Source of the DNA: SW132 sp038150125
Lineage (GTDB): Bacteria > Bacteroidota > Rhodothermia > Balneolales > Balneolaceae
Direction of reading: 5' to 3'
Assembly: GCF_038150125.1 (NCBI RefSeq)
Contig: NZ_JBBVMF010000005.1
Coordinates: 260,093 to 324,092, forward strand
Length of the DNA stretch: 64,000 nucleotides
Part shown: one piece after another, positions 8,988 to 17,284 of the stretch
Position numbering within the stretch: the stretch's first letter is position 1
How the letters are laid out: every line of letters starts with the position of its first letter
Made by a program: the position numbers and the translations under genes
The notes under the pieces: model-generated
What the model saw: only the letters and a program-made list of their open reading frames with translations
What the model was told of the DNA's origin: nothing
The model's database searches: none

Positions 8988-9944
8988 ATGGGCTGGACAA
9001 TACTTCTAATACTATTTGTAATCCTTTTTTTTGTAGTCACACGCTTGTTTATCATTGTTGAGATGAGGGAGGAAGTGATCCAGGAACGGTTGGGTAAATA
9101 CAAAAAGACACTGACGCCCGGATTTCATTTTATGATTCCATTTGTGGACAGGGCCGCTTATCGCCAGGAGATGCGCGAGCAGGTGATTGATGTGCCGAGC
9201 CAAACGTGTATTACCAAAGATAATATTGAGGTGTCAGTAGATGGCCTGGTATATGTAAAAATTATGGATGCGTACCGGGCCAGTTACGGGATATCAAATT
9301 ACATCGCTGCGGCGGTAAACCTGGCGCAAACAACCATGCGGAGTGAAATCGGGAAAATTACGCTCGATGATACGTTTTCTGAGCGCGAAAAAATGAACGA
9401 GAATATTGTGAAAGAGATTGATGAGGCCGCTGATCCCTGGGGAATTAAGGTGATGCGCTATGAAATCAAAAATATCCGGCCGTCGAACGATATTGTAGAT
9501 ACAATGGAGAAACAGATGGAGGCAGAGCGGAAAAAAAGGGCGGAAATCACAAACTCAGAAGGGTTCCGGGAAGCACGCATCAACGAATCGGAAGGTGAGC
9601 AGAAAAGCCAGATTTTGATTTCTGAAGCACAGCGTCAGCGCAGAATTAACGAGGCAAAAGGCCGCGCGAAAGAGATTGAATTGGTGGCTACCGCAACGGC
9701 AAACGGCATCCGACGAGTGGCAACGGCTGTGGCAAAACCAGGCGGTGAACTTGCCGTTAAAACCAAGCTTATTGAGCAGTATATCGATCAGTTCGGGAAG
9801 ATTGTGAAGAAGACAAACGTCTCGGTTCTTCCAACCGAAACAGCTAATCTTAAAACATTTTTTGAAGGAGTTGGAACTCTTCAAAGACATACGAAACATA
9901 ACGGGGCGCCGTCTGCTCAACAAAATACTCAGGGAGGAAACTAA
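8988..9944 (+). CDS. SPFH/band 7 (stomatin/QmcA-like) protein, copy 1
   Basis: Oligomeric membrane-anchored protein of 318 aa: one N-terminal membrane segment (ILLILFVILFFVVTRLFII), a band 7 domain (~25-190; VIQERLGKYKKTLTPGFHFM, VSVDGLVYVKI) and a long Glu/Ala/Arg-rich helix with EGEQKSQILISEAQRQRRI. It is coupled to NfeD upstream and overlaps the second SPFH gene by one base (TAATG). About 45-50% of residues look shared with copy 2, so these are paralogues that probably form hetero-oligomers. Expected to organise membrane microdomains with NfeD. Confidence 0.9.
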   Translation: MGWTILLILFVILFFVVTRLFIIVEMREEVIQERLGKYKKTLTPGFHFMIPFVDRAAYRQEMREQVIDVPSQTCITKDNIEVSVDGLVYVKIMDAYRASYGISNYIAAAVNLAQTTMRSEIGKITLDDTFSEREKMNENIVKEIDEAADPWGIKVMRYEIKNIRPSNDIVDTMEKQMEAERKKRAEITNSEGFREARINESEGEQKSQILISEAQRQRRINEAKGRAKEIELVATATANGIRRVATAVAKPGGELAVKTKLIEQYIDQFGKIVKKTNVSVLPTETANLKTFFEGVGTLQRHTKHNGAPSAQQNTQGGN

Positions 9945-10903
9945 TGAGCGCTATCGAAATCTTTAGCCAGGTTATAATAGGGGCTTTTGCAGTCTATCTG
10001 ACCTTTAAATTTTTGCAGGCGCTGCGCCTGGTTCCAAATCAATATGCTCATATTGTGGAGCGTTTGGGTAACTATCAAAAAACTCTCGGCCCCGGCTTTC
10101 ACGCGCTGATTCCGTTTGTGGATAAAGTTGTGTATAAGCAGGATCTGCGGGAAGAAACCATCGAAGTTGAGCCCCAGGAGTGCTTCACAAAAGACAACGT
10201 GAAGGTAGAAGTTGATGGTGTATTGTATATCAGTGTGGTGGATCCCGTAAACGCCAGCTACGGCATTACGGATTACCGCTATGCGGCGGTACAGCTTGCT
10301 CAAACAACGACGCGGTCGGTGATCGGGCAGATGGAATTGGATGAAACGTTTGAAGAGCGTGCAAAGATGAGCAAAGAAGTAGTAAGGGTTTTAGGAGATG
10401 TTGAACGCCTGTGGGGAATTCGGGTTCACCGCTACGAAATTAAAAATATTGACACACCACGAACAGTACAGAAAGCGATGGAGCGGCAGATGACGGCCGA
10501 GCGTGAGCGACGGGCAGTGATTGCTACATCGGAAGGTGTCCGGGATTCCAATGTGAATGATGCACAGGGGCGCCGTGCAGAGATTGTAAACATTTCGGAA
10601 GCAGAAATGCAGCGCCGAATCAACGAAGCTGAAGGCTGGGCACAGGAAATTGAAGCAATTGCCGAGGCAACAGCAGTATCGATAGAACAGATTGCAGAGG
10701 CTCTTTCGCAACCGAAAGGAAAAGAAGCGATGGATCTGCAGCTTAAACAGAAATACCTGACGGTACTCGAAGGCCTCGGAAAAGACGGAAATCAGATTAT
10801 TTTACCGAAAGATATCACCGATTACGATGCGCTCATGGAAGGCCTGGCACTCGATAAGCCGGAGCGGATTTTGACGGATGAGACGACAGAAGATACGCGT
10901 TAA
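9944..10903 (+). CDS. SPFH/band 7 (stomatin/QmcA-like) protein, copy 2
   Basis: Paralogue of the preceding gene with 319 aa and the same order of parts: membrane segment, band 7 domain (HIVERLGNYQKTLGPGFHAL, VEVDGVLYISV), coiled-coil region (AQGRRAEIVNISEAEMQRRI) and an acidic C-tail. Its start codon overlaps the stop of copy 1. Tandem duplication followed by divergence is the simplest history. A stem-loop follows the stop, but its T-run serves the convergent gene better than this one. Confidence 0.9.
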   Translation: MSAIEIFSQVIIGAFAVYLTFKFLQALRLVPNQYAHIVERLGNYQKTLGPGFHALIPFVDKVVYKQDLREETIEVEPQECFTKDNVKVEVDGVLYISVVDPVNASYGITDYRYAAVQLAQTTTRSVIGQMELDETFEERAKMSKEVVRVLGDVERLWGIRVHRYEIKNIDTPRTVQKAMERQMTAERERRAVIATSEGVRDSNVNDAQGRRAEIVNISEAEMQRRINEAEGWAQEIEAIAEATAVSIEQIAEALSQPKGKEAMDLQLKQKYLTVLEGLGKDGNQIILPKDITDYDALMEGLALDKPERILTDETTEDTR

Positions 10904-10904
10904 A

Positions 10905-10944
10905 AGAAAAAAGCCGACGTCAGTCATTTCACTGAAGCCGGCTT
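10905..10944 (-). terminator. Rho-independent terminator of the 10972-11934 gene
   Basis: On the minus strand AAGCCGGCTTCAGT...ACTGACGTCGGCTT folds into a long stem and is followed by TTTTTTCTTTT. It lies 28 bp downstream of the minus-strand stop and may also stop the convergent SPFH operon weakly. Confidence 0.8.
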
Positions 10945-10971
10945 GAAAGTTTGGTTAATAATATCGATTAC

Positions 10972-11934
10972 TTACCAGTTAATCCCTACCCGTAAAAAGG
11001 TCTGCTGACCTCGTTCAATAAGGTTCTCTTGCTCACCTGTTATAACATCAATTATTTGCAAAAATTCATCTGCTTTCTCTTCCGTCCAAGACTGCCAGCG
11101 AATAGTCATACCCACGGTTACACCGGTATTATCGCCAAGGAGCCGCTCAAATTTTGCTTCGATATTCAGATCGGTGTTTTGCATTAGCCGAACGCCGCTC
11201 AGCACACTCATCTCGTCGGCCCCGGACTGTTCGGCAATAGTTGATGAGATATCTCCCATGCCGCCGACACTTCGGACAAGCGATGCGAACCCCGTAAGAT
11301 TGTCCCGCAGCAACGGAAGGCCCGTGGGTATCCGTACGCTTGCACCGGCACCGGCGCCTATGCCTGCCTGGGCCAGGTGAAGTGTCTCGTCTTCCTCAGT
11401 TAGCGCAAGGTTTCTGTACCCGGCATTCAGACGAATGGGTATGTAAATATTTAACGGCAATCGAAGGAAATTACGAAAGAGGTGTACATTTCCGCCAAAA
11501 CTCAGGTCGCCTGCCAGGCTTCTGATTTCACCCTCACCTTCGTATGCTTCACCCGACCCGTAAGCAAACATTAAATTGGCACCTTTGCCGCTGATCATAG
11601 CTCCGGCTGTTTCACCATTAAAGTAAAACCGGTTGCTGCCCTGATCGGTTTCAAGCAAAAACTCATCGTCGATATACCCGACCGTCAATGATGTTGTATT
11701 TCGGTCAGAATTTGATTCAGAATTGCTTTGTATGAGTATCATGTCCGGCAAATCACGTTCAGCTGCATCAAGATACTCCGGGATATCAATCGGTCGCTCA
11801 AGCAGGTATGAAAGTTTGGAATATTCTGACCCCGAATTCGACAAACCCTGAGCGCTGGCCATTTGCGTACATGTTATCAAAATAAGGGGCAATGTAAATA
11901 ATAGAATCGCATCCTTAATTAGTTTTGTAATCAT
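10972..11934 (-). CDS. Hypothetical outer-membrane beta-barrel-like protein
   Basis: Unrecognised 320-aa exported protein. The signal peptide (ILLFTLPLILITCTQMASAQ) ends in an AQ cleavage site usual for this genome. The mature part is rich in alternating amphipathic strands and Gly (TSLTVGYIDDEFLLE, AQAGIGAGAGASVRIP, GVTVGMTIRWQSW) and ends in FLRVGINW, an aromatic-ended last strand of the kind recognised by the BAM complex. An outer-membrane barrel or porin-like location is inferred. It has its own terminator and no operon partners. Confidence 0.6.
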   Translation of the reverse strand: MITKLIKDAILLFTLPLILITCTQMASAQGLSNSGSEYSKLSYLLERPIDIPEYLDAAERDLPDMILIQSNSESNSDRNTTSLTVGYIDDEFLLETDQGSNRFYFNGETAGAMISGKGANLMFAYGSGEAYEGEGEIRSLAGDLSFGGNVHLFRNFLRLPLNIYIPIRLNAGYRNLALTEEDETLHLAQAGIGAGAGASVRIPTGLPLLRDNLTGFASLVRSVGGMGDISSTIAEQSGADEMSVLSGVRLMQNTDLNIEAKFERLLGDNTGVTVGMTIRWQSWTEEKADEFLQIIDVITGEQENLIERGQQTFLRVGINW

Positions 11935-12167
11935 TGTGGTTACCTTTGTTATTTAGGTATTCACTCCTATGTGTCGACATAGTTACGAAAAAACATTCAT
12001 AAACTCTACATTATGATGAAAAAGGAGTGTTTTTGAAAAAAGTCTAATATTTGAAGGATGCACTATTTTGTTGATTAGTAGATATAACACATCCCTTGTT
12101 TTTCTTTGTTTGAGATTTCTGTTGTATGTTATCGCAAATCGGTAATAGATCTTAAATTGGAAATACA

Positions 12168-12584
12168 TTGAAAGAATACGATTTCGATTTTGAAATGGAC
12201 GTTCGCGACTATGAGCTGGATACACAAGACGTTGTCAATAATTCTGTCTACCAAAACTACCTGGAACATGCCAGGCATCAGTTTCTGAAAAAGATAGGCA
12301 TCAACTTTAACGGACTTCATGCCAATGGTGTGGATGCTGTTGTTCATAAGATTGAATTAGAGTATAAGAGGCCGCTGATGGGCGATGATTCGTTTGTAGT
12401 TCGGAGCCGAATTCATCAGAAAGGTCACGTTCGATTTGTTTTTGAACAGGATATCTATAGGCTGCCCGATCGAGAGTTAATGCTAACAGGTGTGGTAACA
12501 ACGGTGTTTATGAATGATGGTCGGCCCATAAGGCCACCGGAGGATGTGGTGCAAGCTCTTGATGAATTTCGTCAAAGGGTATAA
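12168..12584 (+). CDS. Acyl-CoA thioesterase, 4HBT hotdog fold (YbgC/FadM type)
   Basis: The 138 aa have the hotdog active-site helix DTQDVVNNSVYQNYLEHAR (residues ~18-36), where the Asp and Asn/Glu positions match 4-hydroxybenzoyl-CoA thioesterase relatives, followed by IELEYKRPLMGDD and the usual strand pattern. It would hydrolyse small or medium acyl-CoA thioesters in the cytosol. The start is TTG at 12168; the first in-frame ATG (12195) would cut into the first strand (FDFEMDVRDYELD), so TTG is preferred. Monocistronic or co-transcribed with the lipoprotein gene 54 bp on. Confidence 0.8.
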   Translation: MKEYDFDFEMDVRDYELDTQDVVNNSVYQNYLEHARHQFLKKIGINFNGLHANGVDAVVHKIELEYKRPLMGDDSFVVRSRIHQKGHVRFVFEQDIYRLPDRELMLTGVVTTVFMNDGRPIRPPEDVVQALDEFRQRV

Positions 12585-12638
12585 TTCTGAAAGATATTTA
12601 ACAAAGCCTAACAAACTTAAATTTTTGTCTGACACGTC

Positions 12639-13103
12639 ATGAAACAGATTATCTCAATCCTTGCGCTTCTATTCCTGCTATCGTGTTCAAATAATGAGAC
12701 TACAACCAGCACATCTTCTGAAAGTGCCAAGGCTGAGTTAGAACAGCTACTTGATGATTTTCTCAGGGGCGCATCCGTTAATAACGCAGAGATGCATGAT
12801 CGGTTTTGGGCAGAAGATCTCATTTATACATCGTCAGCCGGAGAGCGGATTACAAAGAAGGATATCATGACCGGATTTGAACCGGATAGTTCTGCTTCTG
12901 CTAGCGAAGGGCCAGAATACGGATACGAAGATCTTCAAATCATGGTATTTGATGATGCAGCCGTGGTGGCGTTTCGGCTGGTTGGCAGAGTAGGCTCAGG
13001 CGATGAAGCAGACGTGATGAACTACTACAATACCGGGACGTTCATTAACCGAAATTCACAATGGCAAGCGGTTGCATGGCAGGCAACCAGTATTCCGGAA
13101 TAA
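12639..13103 (+). CDS. NTF2-like (DUF4440/SnoaL-type) lipoprotein
   Basis: The 154 aa begin with a lipoprotein signal (ISILALLFLLSC, Cys at 16). The rest fits a DUF4440-like cone fold: LEQLLDDFLRGASVNNAEM, then FWAEDLIYTSSAGERITK, VFDDAAVVAFRLVG and the C-terminal W-QAVAWQATSI strand. Such proteins bind small ligands or act on unknown substrates; no catalytic function can be stated. Membrane-anchored on the periplasmic side. Convergent with the HEAGH membrane protein. Confidence 0.7.
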   Translation: MKQIISILALLFLLSCSNNETTTSTSSESAKAELEQLLDDFLRGASVNNAEMHDRFWAEDLIYTSSAGERITKKDIMTGFEPDSSASASEGPEYGYEDLQIMVFDDAAVVAFRLVGRVGSGDEADVMNYYNTGTFINRNSQWQAVAWQATSIPE

Positions 13104-13127
13104 TGCATCTTTTGTGATATCTAACTT

Positions 13128-13742
13128 TCAAAGATCTAACTGAATATCGATGTCTGACGCTTCGTAAGTCGCTAGCCATAGAGGAACAGAAATGGCGGCT
13201 AAATAGCACACTGCGCCAATTAATGTGAGTCCGAGACCAATCTCGGCATCGTAATACAGCAGGTTCCAGGATGAAAGCAGATTGCCCCAGTCGTGAGCGA
13301 AATCCCCCGGCCCTCCAATGAGCGGTAGCTGACGAGCGCCTGCATCTGATACATAAAATCCCACGCTGATGAAGGCAGCTCCGACAAGATAAAATCCGAA
13401 TTGCACACCTAAAGAAATTCGGTTATACCAAAAGTATCCAAGGATGAATGCCGGCAGCGTGATTTCATAAAGTGACCCGCCAAGAATTGTAAGCGTTCGA
13501 TTTCCCAGGATGCTGGAATACGTATGGCCGGCTTCATGAATGATCAGCAGAAAGTTTTGCAGAAGCAGGTTCTCCAAATTTATGGGAAAGGGAAAATCGT
13601 AATGATAGCTGAAAAAAATGTTGTAGCGCAGAGTCCAGTAGGCCTGGTGCAGGTGGTAGCCTATAAAAGGCAGCATGCAGATAGACAGCCACCATTTCTT
13701 TATATGGGGCAGATAGTTAGTGGTGTTGAGGTTCCGGGCCAA
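13128..13742 (-). CDS. Membrane protein with HEAGH zinc-protease-like motif
   Basis: The 204 aa form a polytopic membrane protein. LLIIHEAGHTYSS sits inside a hydrophobic helix near residue 65, as in site-2 (M50-like) metalloproteases, which suggests an intramembrane zinc peptidase or a derivative. A second metal ligand is not obvious; HDWGNLL near residue 145 is a candidate. Hydrophobic segments include ITLPAFILGYFWY, VQFGFYLVGAAFISVGFYV and LTLIGAVCYLAAISVPLWLA. The start is TTG at 13742; the next in-frame Met would remove 17 residues. Family membership is tentative. Confidence 0.55.
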   Translation of the reverse strand: MARNLNTTNYLPHIKKWWLSICMLPFIGYHLHQAYWTLRYNIFFSYHYDFPFPINLENLLLQNFLLIIHEAGHTYSSILGNRTLTILGGSLYEITLPAFILGYFWYNRISLGVQFGFYLVGAAFISVGFYVSDAGARQLPLIGGPGDFAHDWGNLLSSWNLLYYDAEIGLGLTLIGAVCYLAAISVPLWLATYEASDIDIQLDL

Positions 13743-13928
13743 TGGTTGTAATTATACTTTTCATGAAGTGATTTCATTTCACTAAGTTGTAGTTATCATC
13801 GGGAAATGAAGACTACTCCTTAAGCCTGATCTGGAGAGAGAAAATGAAGATCTCAATGTTTGTAGTTTTTATAAAAAAAATACCATTAGGCATAAGATGG
13901 CTTTTACTTACTCTTATGTCGACCTGAG

Positions 13929-14363
13929 CAACTAATCTTGCCCAAAAAACGGGGCAACACCGTTTAAGAAGTGACAGAATTAGGTTTCATATGGAAAAGT
14001 ACCGTGTATTTCGTGTACGGAGTAGTGTGCGGCGTATCGGGTAATTATTAATCTCAAAAGTAGGTACTCAGACCCTGAATGATACACGGAATAGATCTTT
14101 CATAACCCCGTCGTCTGAATTCAATTCTTCTGTAGAATCACCCGCCTCGGGGACTTGAGACGCCTGCCTTCTCTTACCCCGCACTACGCGCCGAAGAACC
14201 ACGGCGCTTGTACGGGGCTATAATATGGGCCGCCCCTGCAGGGTTTTTTTGTTTCGCGCAAGCGCGTAACCGACTTACATTTTCAATTAATAAGATAAGT
14301 GATCATAGAAATAATCTTTGTTTAAACACTAAAACGACACTTTTTACAAACTGTTATTGGTAG
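13929..14363 (+). repeat. Structured ~435-bp repeat element, copy A
   Basis: First full unit of a tandem array. Each unit starts near TAATCTTGCC, contains CAACACC, GATCTTTCATAACCCC and GCCTCGGGGACTTGAGAC, then a long hairpin (GCGCCG, loop AAGAACCA, CGGCGC, extended outward by CCCCG/CGGGG), a terminator-like CCCCTGCAGGG plus T-run, and CGCGCAAGCGCG. It ends in an A/T-rich tail. It has no open frame conserved between copies. The family is unknown to me. Confidence 0.8.
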
Positions 14364-14801
14364 CCTATAATTTTGCTCCAAAAGGCTGGGCAACACCATA
14401 TGAGAGGTGACAGGATGCGTTTTCCGATCCGGAAGTACTATGCGTTTTGCGAGTGGTGGGTAGTGTGCGGTGTTCCGGGTAAATTTAAATTTCAAAAGCA
14501 CCTCATCAGATCGTTATTCATCCATGGAATAGATCTTTCATAACCCCTTCGACTGCATTCAATTCTTCTGTAGAATCACCCGCCTCGGGGACTTGAGACG
14601 CCTGCCTTCTCTTACCCCGCACTACGCGCCGAAGAACCACGGCGCTTGTACGGGGCTATAATATGGGCCGCCCCTGCAGGGGCTTTTTGTTTCGCGCAAG
14701 CGCGTAACCGACGTACATTTTCAAATAATAAGATAAGTGATCATAGAAATAATCTTTGTTTAAACACTAAAACGACACATTTTACAATCTGTCATCGGTA
14801 G
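14364..14801 (+). repeat. Structured ~435-bp repeat element, copy B
   Basis: Second unit, offset 435 bp from copy A. From about 14530 to 14790 it is nearly identical to copy A; the first ~150 bp differ much more. Its terminator-like hairpin is perfect (GCCCCTGCAGGGGC followed by TTTTTG), while copy A has lost part of the 3' arm. Confidence 0.8.
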
Positions 14802-14875
14802 CAAATAATCTTGCTAAAAAAGGTCGCAACATCATTTTGGAGGTGAAAGGGAGGGGTGTTCAGTGAGCCAGTCAG
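14802..14875 (+). repeat. Truncated third unit of the structured repeat
   Basis: Starts 438 bp after copy B with the same opening (AATAATCTTGCTAAAAA, then GCAAC, GAGGTGAAAGG) and decays after about 70 bp. This marks the end of the tandem array. Confidence 0.6.
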
Positions 14876-14944
14876 TTTTTCACAATCTGTGTCAATGTTG
14901 GCACAAAAGGATCTGCTATGATTGTGACAACATAGAAATTCAGC

Positions 14945-15310
14945 CTACTCCACAGGTTCCAGATTTTCAAGTTGCTCTTCGGTAAACATTTTTGATTTGA
15001 TCAGAAACCGGACACCCATTGGGATTTCGATTGAAAAGCTGGAGCCGCGGCCTTCTTTTACATCGAGCGTGAGCTGCATGTTTTGCCAGTATTTGAACTG
15101 GTCTTTGGCCATATAGAAAGGTGCGCCGTACACTTCGCTCACTTTTACATCGCTTTTGCCCACTCGAAATTGCCCGGCCTTGTAGCACATTGGTGAGGAC
15201 CCGTCACAGCAGCCACCGCTCTGATGAAACATGAGTTCCCCGTGCTTGTCGCGCAGCTGGTCCATGATTTCCTTGGCATCGTCGGTAATTAGAACTCTTT
15301 TTACTGGCAT
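14945..15310 (-). CDS. DUF779 protein, aldehyde dehydrogenase companion
   Basis: A 121-aa cytosolic protein with the DUF779 core: HQSGGCCDGSSPMCY near residues 29-43, then VYGAPFYMAKDQFKYW and SFSIEIPMGVRFLIKSKMF. Genes of this family very often sit beside AldB/ExaC-type aldehyde dehydrogenases, as here (289 bp upstream, same strand). Its function is unknown; the Cys-rich segment suggests metal or redox chemistry, which is inference. It ends with TAG. Confidence 0.88.
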   Translation of the reverse strand: MPVKRVLITDDAKEIMDQLRDKHGELMFHQSGGCCDGSSPMCYKAGQFRVGKSDVKVSEVYGAPFYMAKDQFKYWQNMQLTLDVKEGRGSSFSIEIPMGVRFLIKSKMFTEEQLENLEPVE

Positions 15311-15414
15311 GGGACTTATAGATTAGAGATGAAAGATAGTAGACTACAGGAGCTCATATTCAATGTCCTGAGATTAATGACCTGAATTTCGGTTGTTAGA
15401 AAATAGGTATTCCG

Positions 15415-15552
15415 AAAATCCCTCCTTCATCAAGGAGTGGAATAAGGGGGTGGTTCAAATAGATCGGCTTCACAATTCACAGTATTGTGCAATCAAAAGA
15501 ATCCAGTCGAACCACCCCAAGCATCTCCTTCATAAGGAGGGGATTCTTTCAG
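15415..15552. repeat. MITE-like inverted-repeat element
   Basis: Two ~42-bp arms (AAAATCCCTCCTTCATCAAG...GGGGGTGGTTC and its imperfect complement GAACCACCCC...TCCTTCATAAGGAGGG) flank ~45 bp of central sequence between the aldehyde dehydrogenase stop and DUF779. Each arm also contains its own short palindrome (CTCCTT...AAGGAG). It has no coding capacity. The two genes may still be one transcript with this element inside. Confidence 0.65.
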
Positions 15553-15599
15553 ATTCGACTATTTATTGTTGAATCAAGCATTCCCGGGGGTGGGTCTGA

Positions 15600-17102
15600 T
15601 TAGAAAAAGCCCATGGCTTTTTTATCGTACGATATCAGCATGTTTTTGGTTTGCTGATAGTGGCTGAGCATCATCTTGTGATTCTCACGGCCAAAACCAG
15701 ATTTCTTATATCCGCCAAAGGCTGCATGGGCCGGGTATGTGTGATAGCAGTTCACCCATACGCGCCCGGCTTTGATGGCGCGAGGCACTTGATAGAGCTG
15801 GTGGGCATCACGCGTCCAAACGCCGGCTCCGAGCCCATACAGGGTGTCATTGGCGATGGAGATTGCGTCGTCTACATCTTTGAAGGTGGTCAGGGATGTG
15901 ACGGGGCCGAAGATTTCTTCCTGGAAAACCCGCATGGAATTGTCACCACCGAAGATCGTTGGCTGCACATAATAGCCACTTGAGATGCCGTTACTGCCCA
16001 CATCGGCTTTTTCACCACCGACAAGTACTTTTGCGCCTTCTTCGCGGCCAACTTCAAAGTAGTTCAGGATCTTCTCGTATTGATCATTCGATGCCTGTGC
16101 ACCCACCATCGTTTCGTCATCAAGCGGATGTCCCATTTTTATCGCTTTTACCCTTTCGATTACTCGTTCGGTAAACGCATCGGCGATTGATTCCTGCACC
16201 AGGATTCTGGAGGGACAGGTACATACTTCGCCTTGGTTGAGAGCAAACAGTGCGGCACCCTCAAGCGCTTTGTCAAAATACTCGTCATCTGCGTCCATTA
16301 CACTTTCAAAAAACACATTCGGGCTTTTTCCGCCAAGCTCCAGCGTAACCGGAATGATGTTTTCTGATGCGTACTGCATAATCAGCCGTCCGGTGGTGGT
16401 TTCACCGGTAAAAGCAATTTTAGAAATCCGTTCGCTGGTGGCAAGAGGCTGACCGGCTTCCGGTCCAAAACCGTTAACCACATTCAAAACTCCATCGGGA
16501 ATCACATCCCCAATCAGCTCGAGCATGACCATAATACTTGCGGGTGTCTGTTCGGCCGGTTTTACCACGGTACAGTTACCGGCTGCCAGTGCAGGCGCAA
16601 TTTTCCAGGCCGCCATCAAGAGCGGAAAGTTCCAGGGAATAATCTGGCCGACAACGCCAAGTGGCTCCGGCAGGTTGATGGAGACAGTATGTGCATCATG
16701 TTCTGAAATTCCGCCTTCCTGCGTACGAATAGCCGCAGCAAAATATCGGTAGTGGTCAACGACCAGCGGCAGGTCGGCATTCATAGTTTCGCGAATGGGC
16801 TTACCATTGTCGATCGTTTCTACGCGCGCCAGAAACTCCAGGTTCTCTTCAATAATGTCAGCCATTTTATTTAGTACTGATGCGCGTTCGGCTGCCGATG
16901 ATTTATTCCACTCAGGAGCAGCTTTATGGGCGGCATCAAGCGCCATCTCGATGTCTTTTTCATTTGATCGCGCACATTTCGTGAAAGGTTTCCCGCCAAC
17001 GGGGGAAATGTCGTCGAAATAGTCACCGTCAACCGGGGCCAGAAATTTCCCCCCGATATAATTGTCGTACTTTTCTTTAAAACTCGGGCGTTCATGTAAC
17101 AT
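15600..17102 (-). CDS. NAD-dependent aldehyde dehydrogenase (AldB/ExaC type)
   Basis: Oxidises acetaldehyde or similar aldehydes to acids. With the ATG at 17100-17102, preceded by GGAG at the right distance, it is 500 aa; an ATG 12 bp upstream is possible. Motifs are VVGQIIPWNFPLLMAAWKIA, the cofactor loop KIAFTGETTTGR, general base TLELGGKSPNV, catalytic Cys in NQGEVCTCPSR, and the AldB-type C-terminus GGYKKSGFGRENHKMML. The DUF779 gene follows, and a divergent AraC regulator lies 182 bp away, so the module is probably induced by alcohol or aldehyde. Cytosolic tetramer expected. Confidence 0.93.
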   Translation of the reverse strand: MLHERPSFKEKYDNYIGGKFLAPVDGDYFDDISPVGGKPFTKCARSNEKDIEMALDAAHKAAPEWNKSSAAERASVLNKMADIIEENLEFLARVETIDNGKPIRETMNADLPLVVDHYRYFAAAIRTQEGGISEHDAHTVSINLPEPLGVVGQIIPWNFPLLMAAWKIAPALAAGNCTVVKPAEQTPASIMVMLELIGDVIPDGVLNVVNGFGPEAGQPLATSERISKIAFTGETTTGRLIMQYASENIIPVTLELGGKSPNVFFESVMDADDEYFDKALEGAALFALNQGEVCTCPSRILVQESIADAFTERVIERVKAIKMGHPLDDETMVGAQASNDQYEKILNYFEVGREEGAKVLVGGEKADVGSNGISSGYYVQPTIFGGDNSMRVFQEEIFGPVTSLTTFKDVDDAISIANDTLYGLGAGVWTRDAHQLYQVPRAIKAGRVWVNCYHTYPAHAAFGGYKKSGFGRENHKMMLSHYQQTKNMLISYDKKAMGFF

Positions 17103-17150
17103 GTTGATCTCCATTCGTTAATTAATTTTTTGCCCTTATAGTATGTTTAA

Positions 17151-17162
17151 AAAAGCGCTTTT
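17151..17162. promoter_or_regulatory. Palindrome AAAAGCGCTTTT, site 1
   Basis: Perfect 12-bp palindrome 49 bp upstream of the aldehyde dehydrogenase start. An identical copy lies exactly 100 bp away on the other side of the divergent promoter region. Likely an operator; the binding protein is unknown (AraC proteins usually bind direct repeats). Confidence 0.55.
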
Positions 17163-17250
17163 ATTCTTGGTGTAAACTCTCAAAAAATAGCGGGATCGTC
17201 TCAATTTGGTTTAAACAGGTTGTTTATCTATCATATTTAAAGACGATTAC

Positions 17251-17262
17251 AAAAGCGCTTTT
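17251..17262. promoter_or_regulatory. Palindrome AAAAGCGCTTTT, site 2
   Basis: Second perfect copy, 23 bp before the AraC regulator start. The spacing of 100 bp to site 1 would allow looping between two dimers. Confidence 0.55.
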
Positions 17263-17284
17263 CCTGAGATTAAATTCTGCTGTC

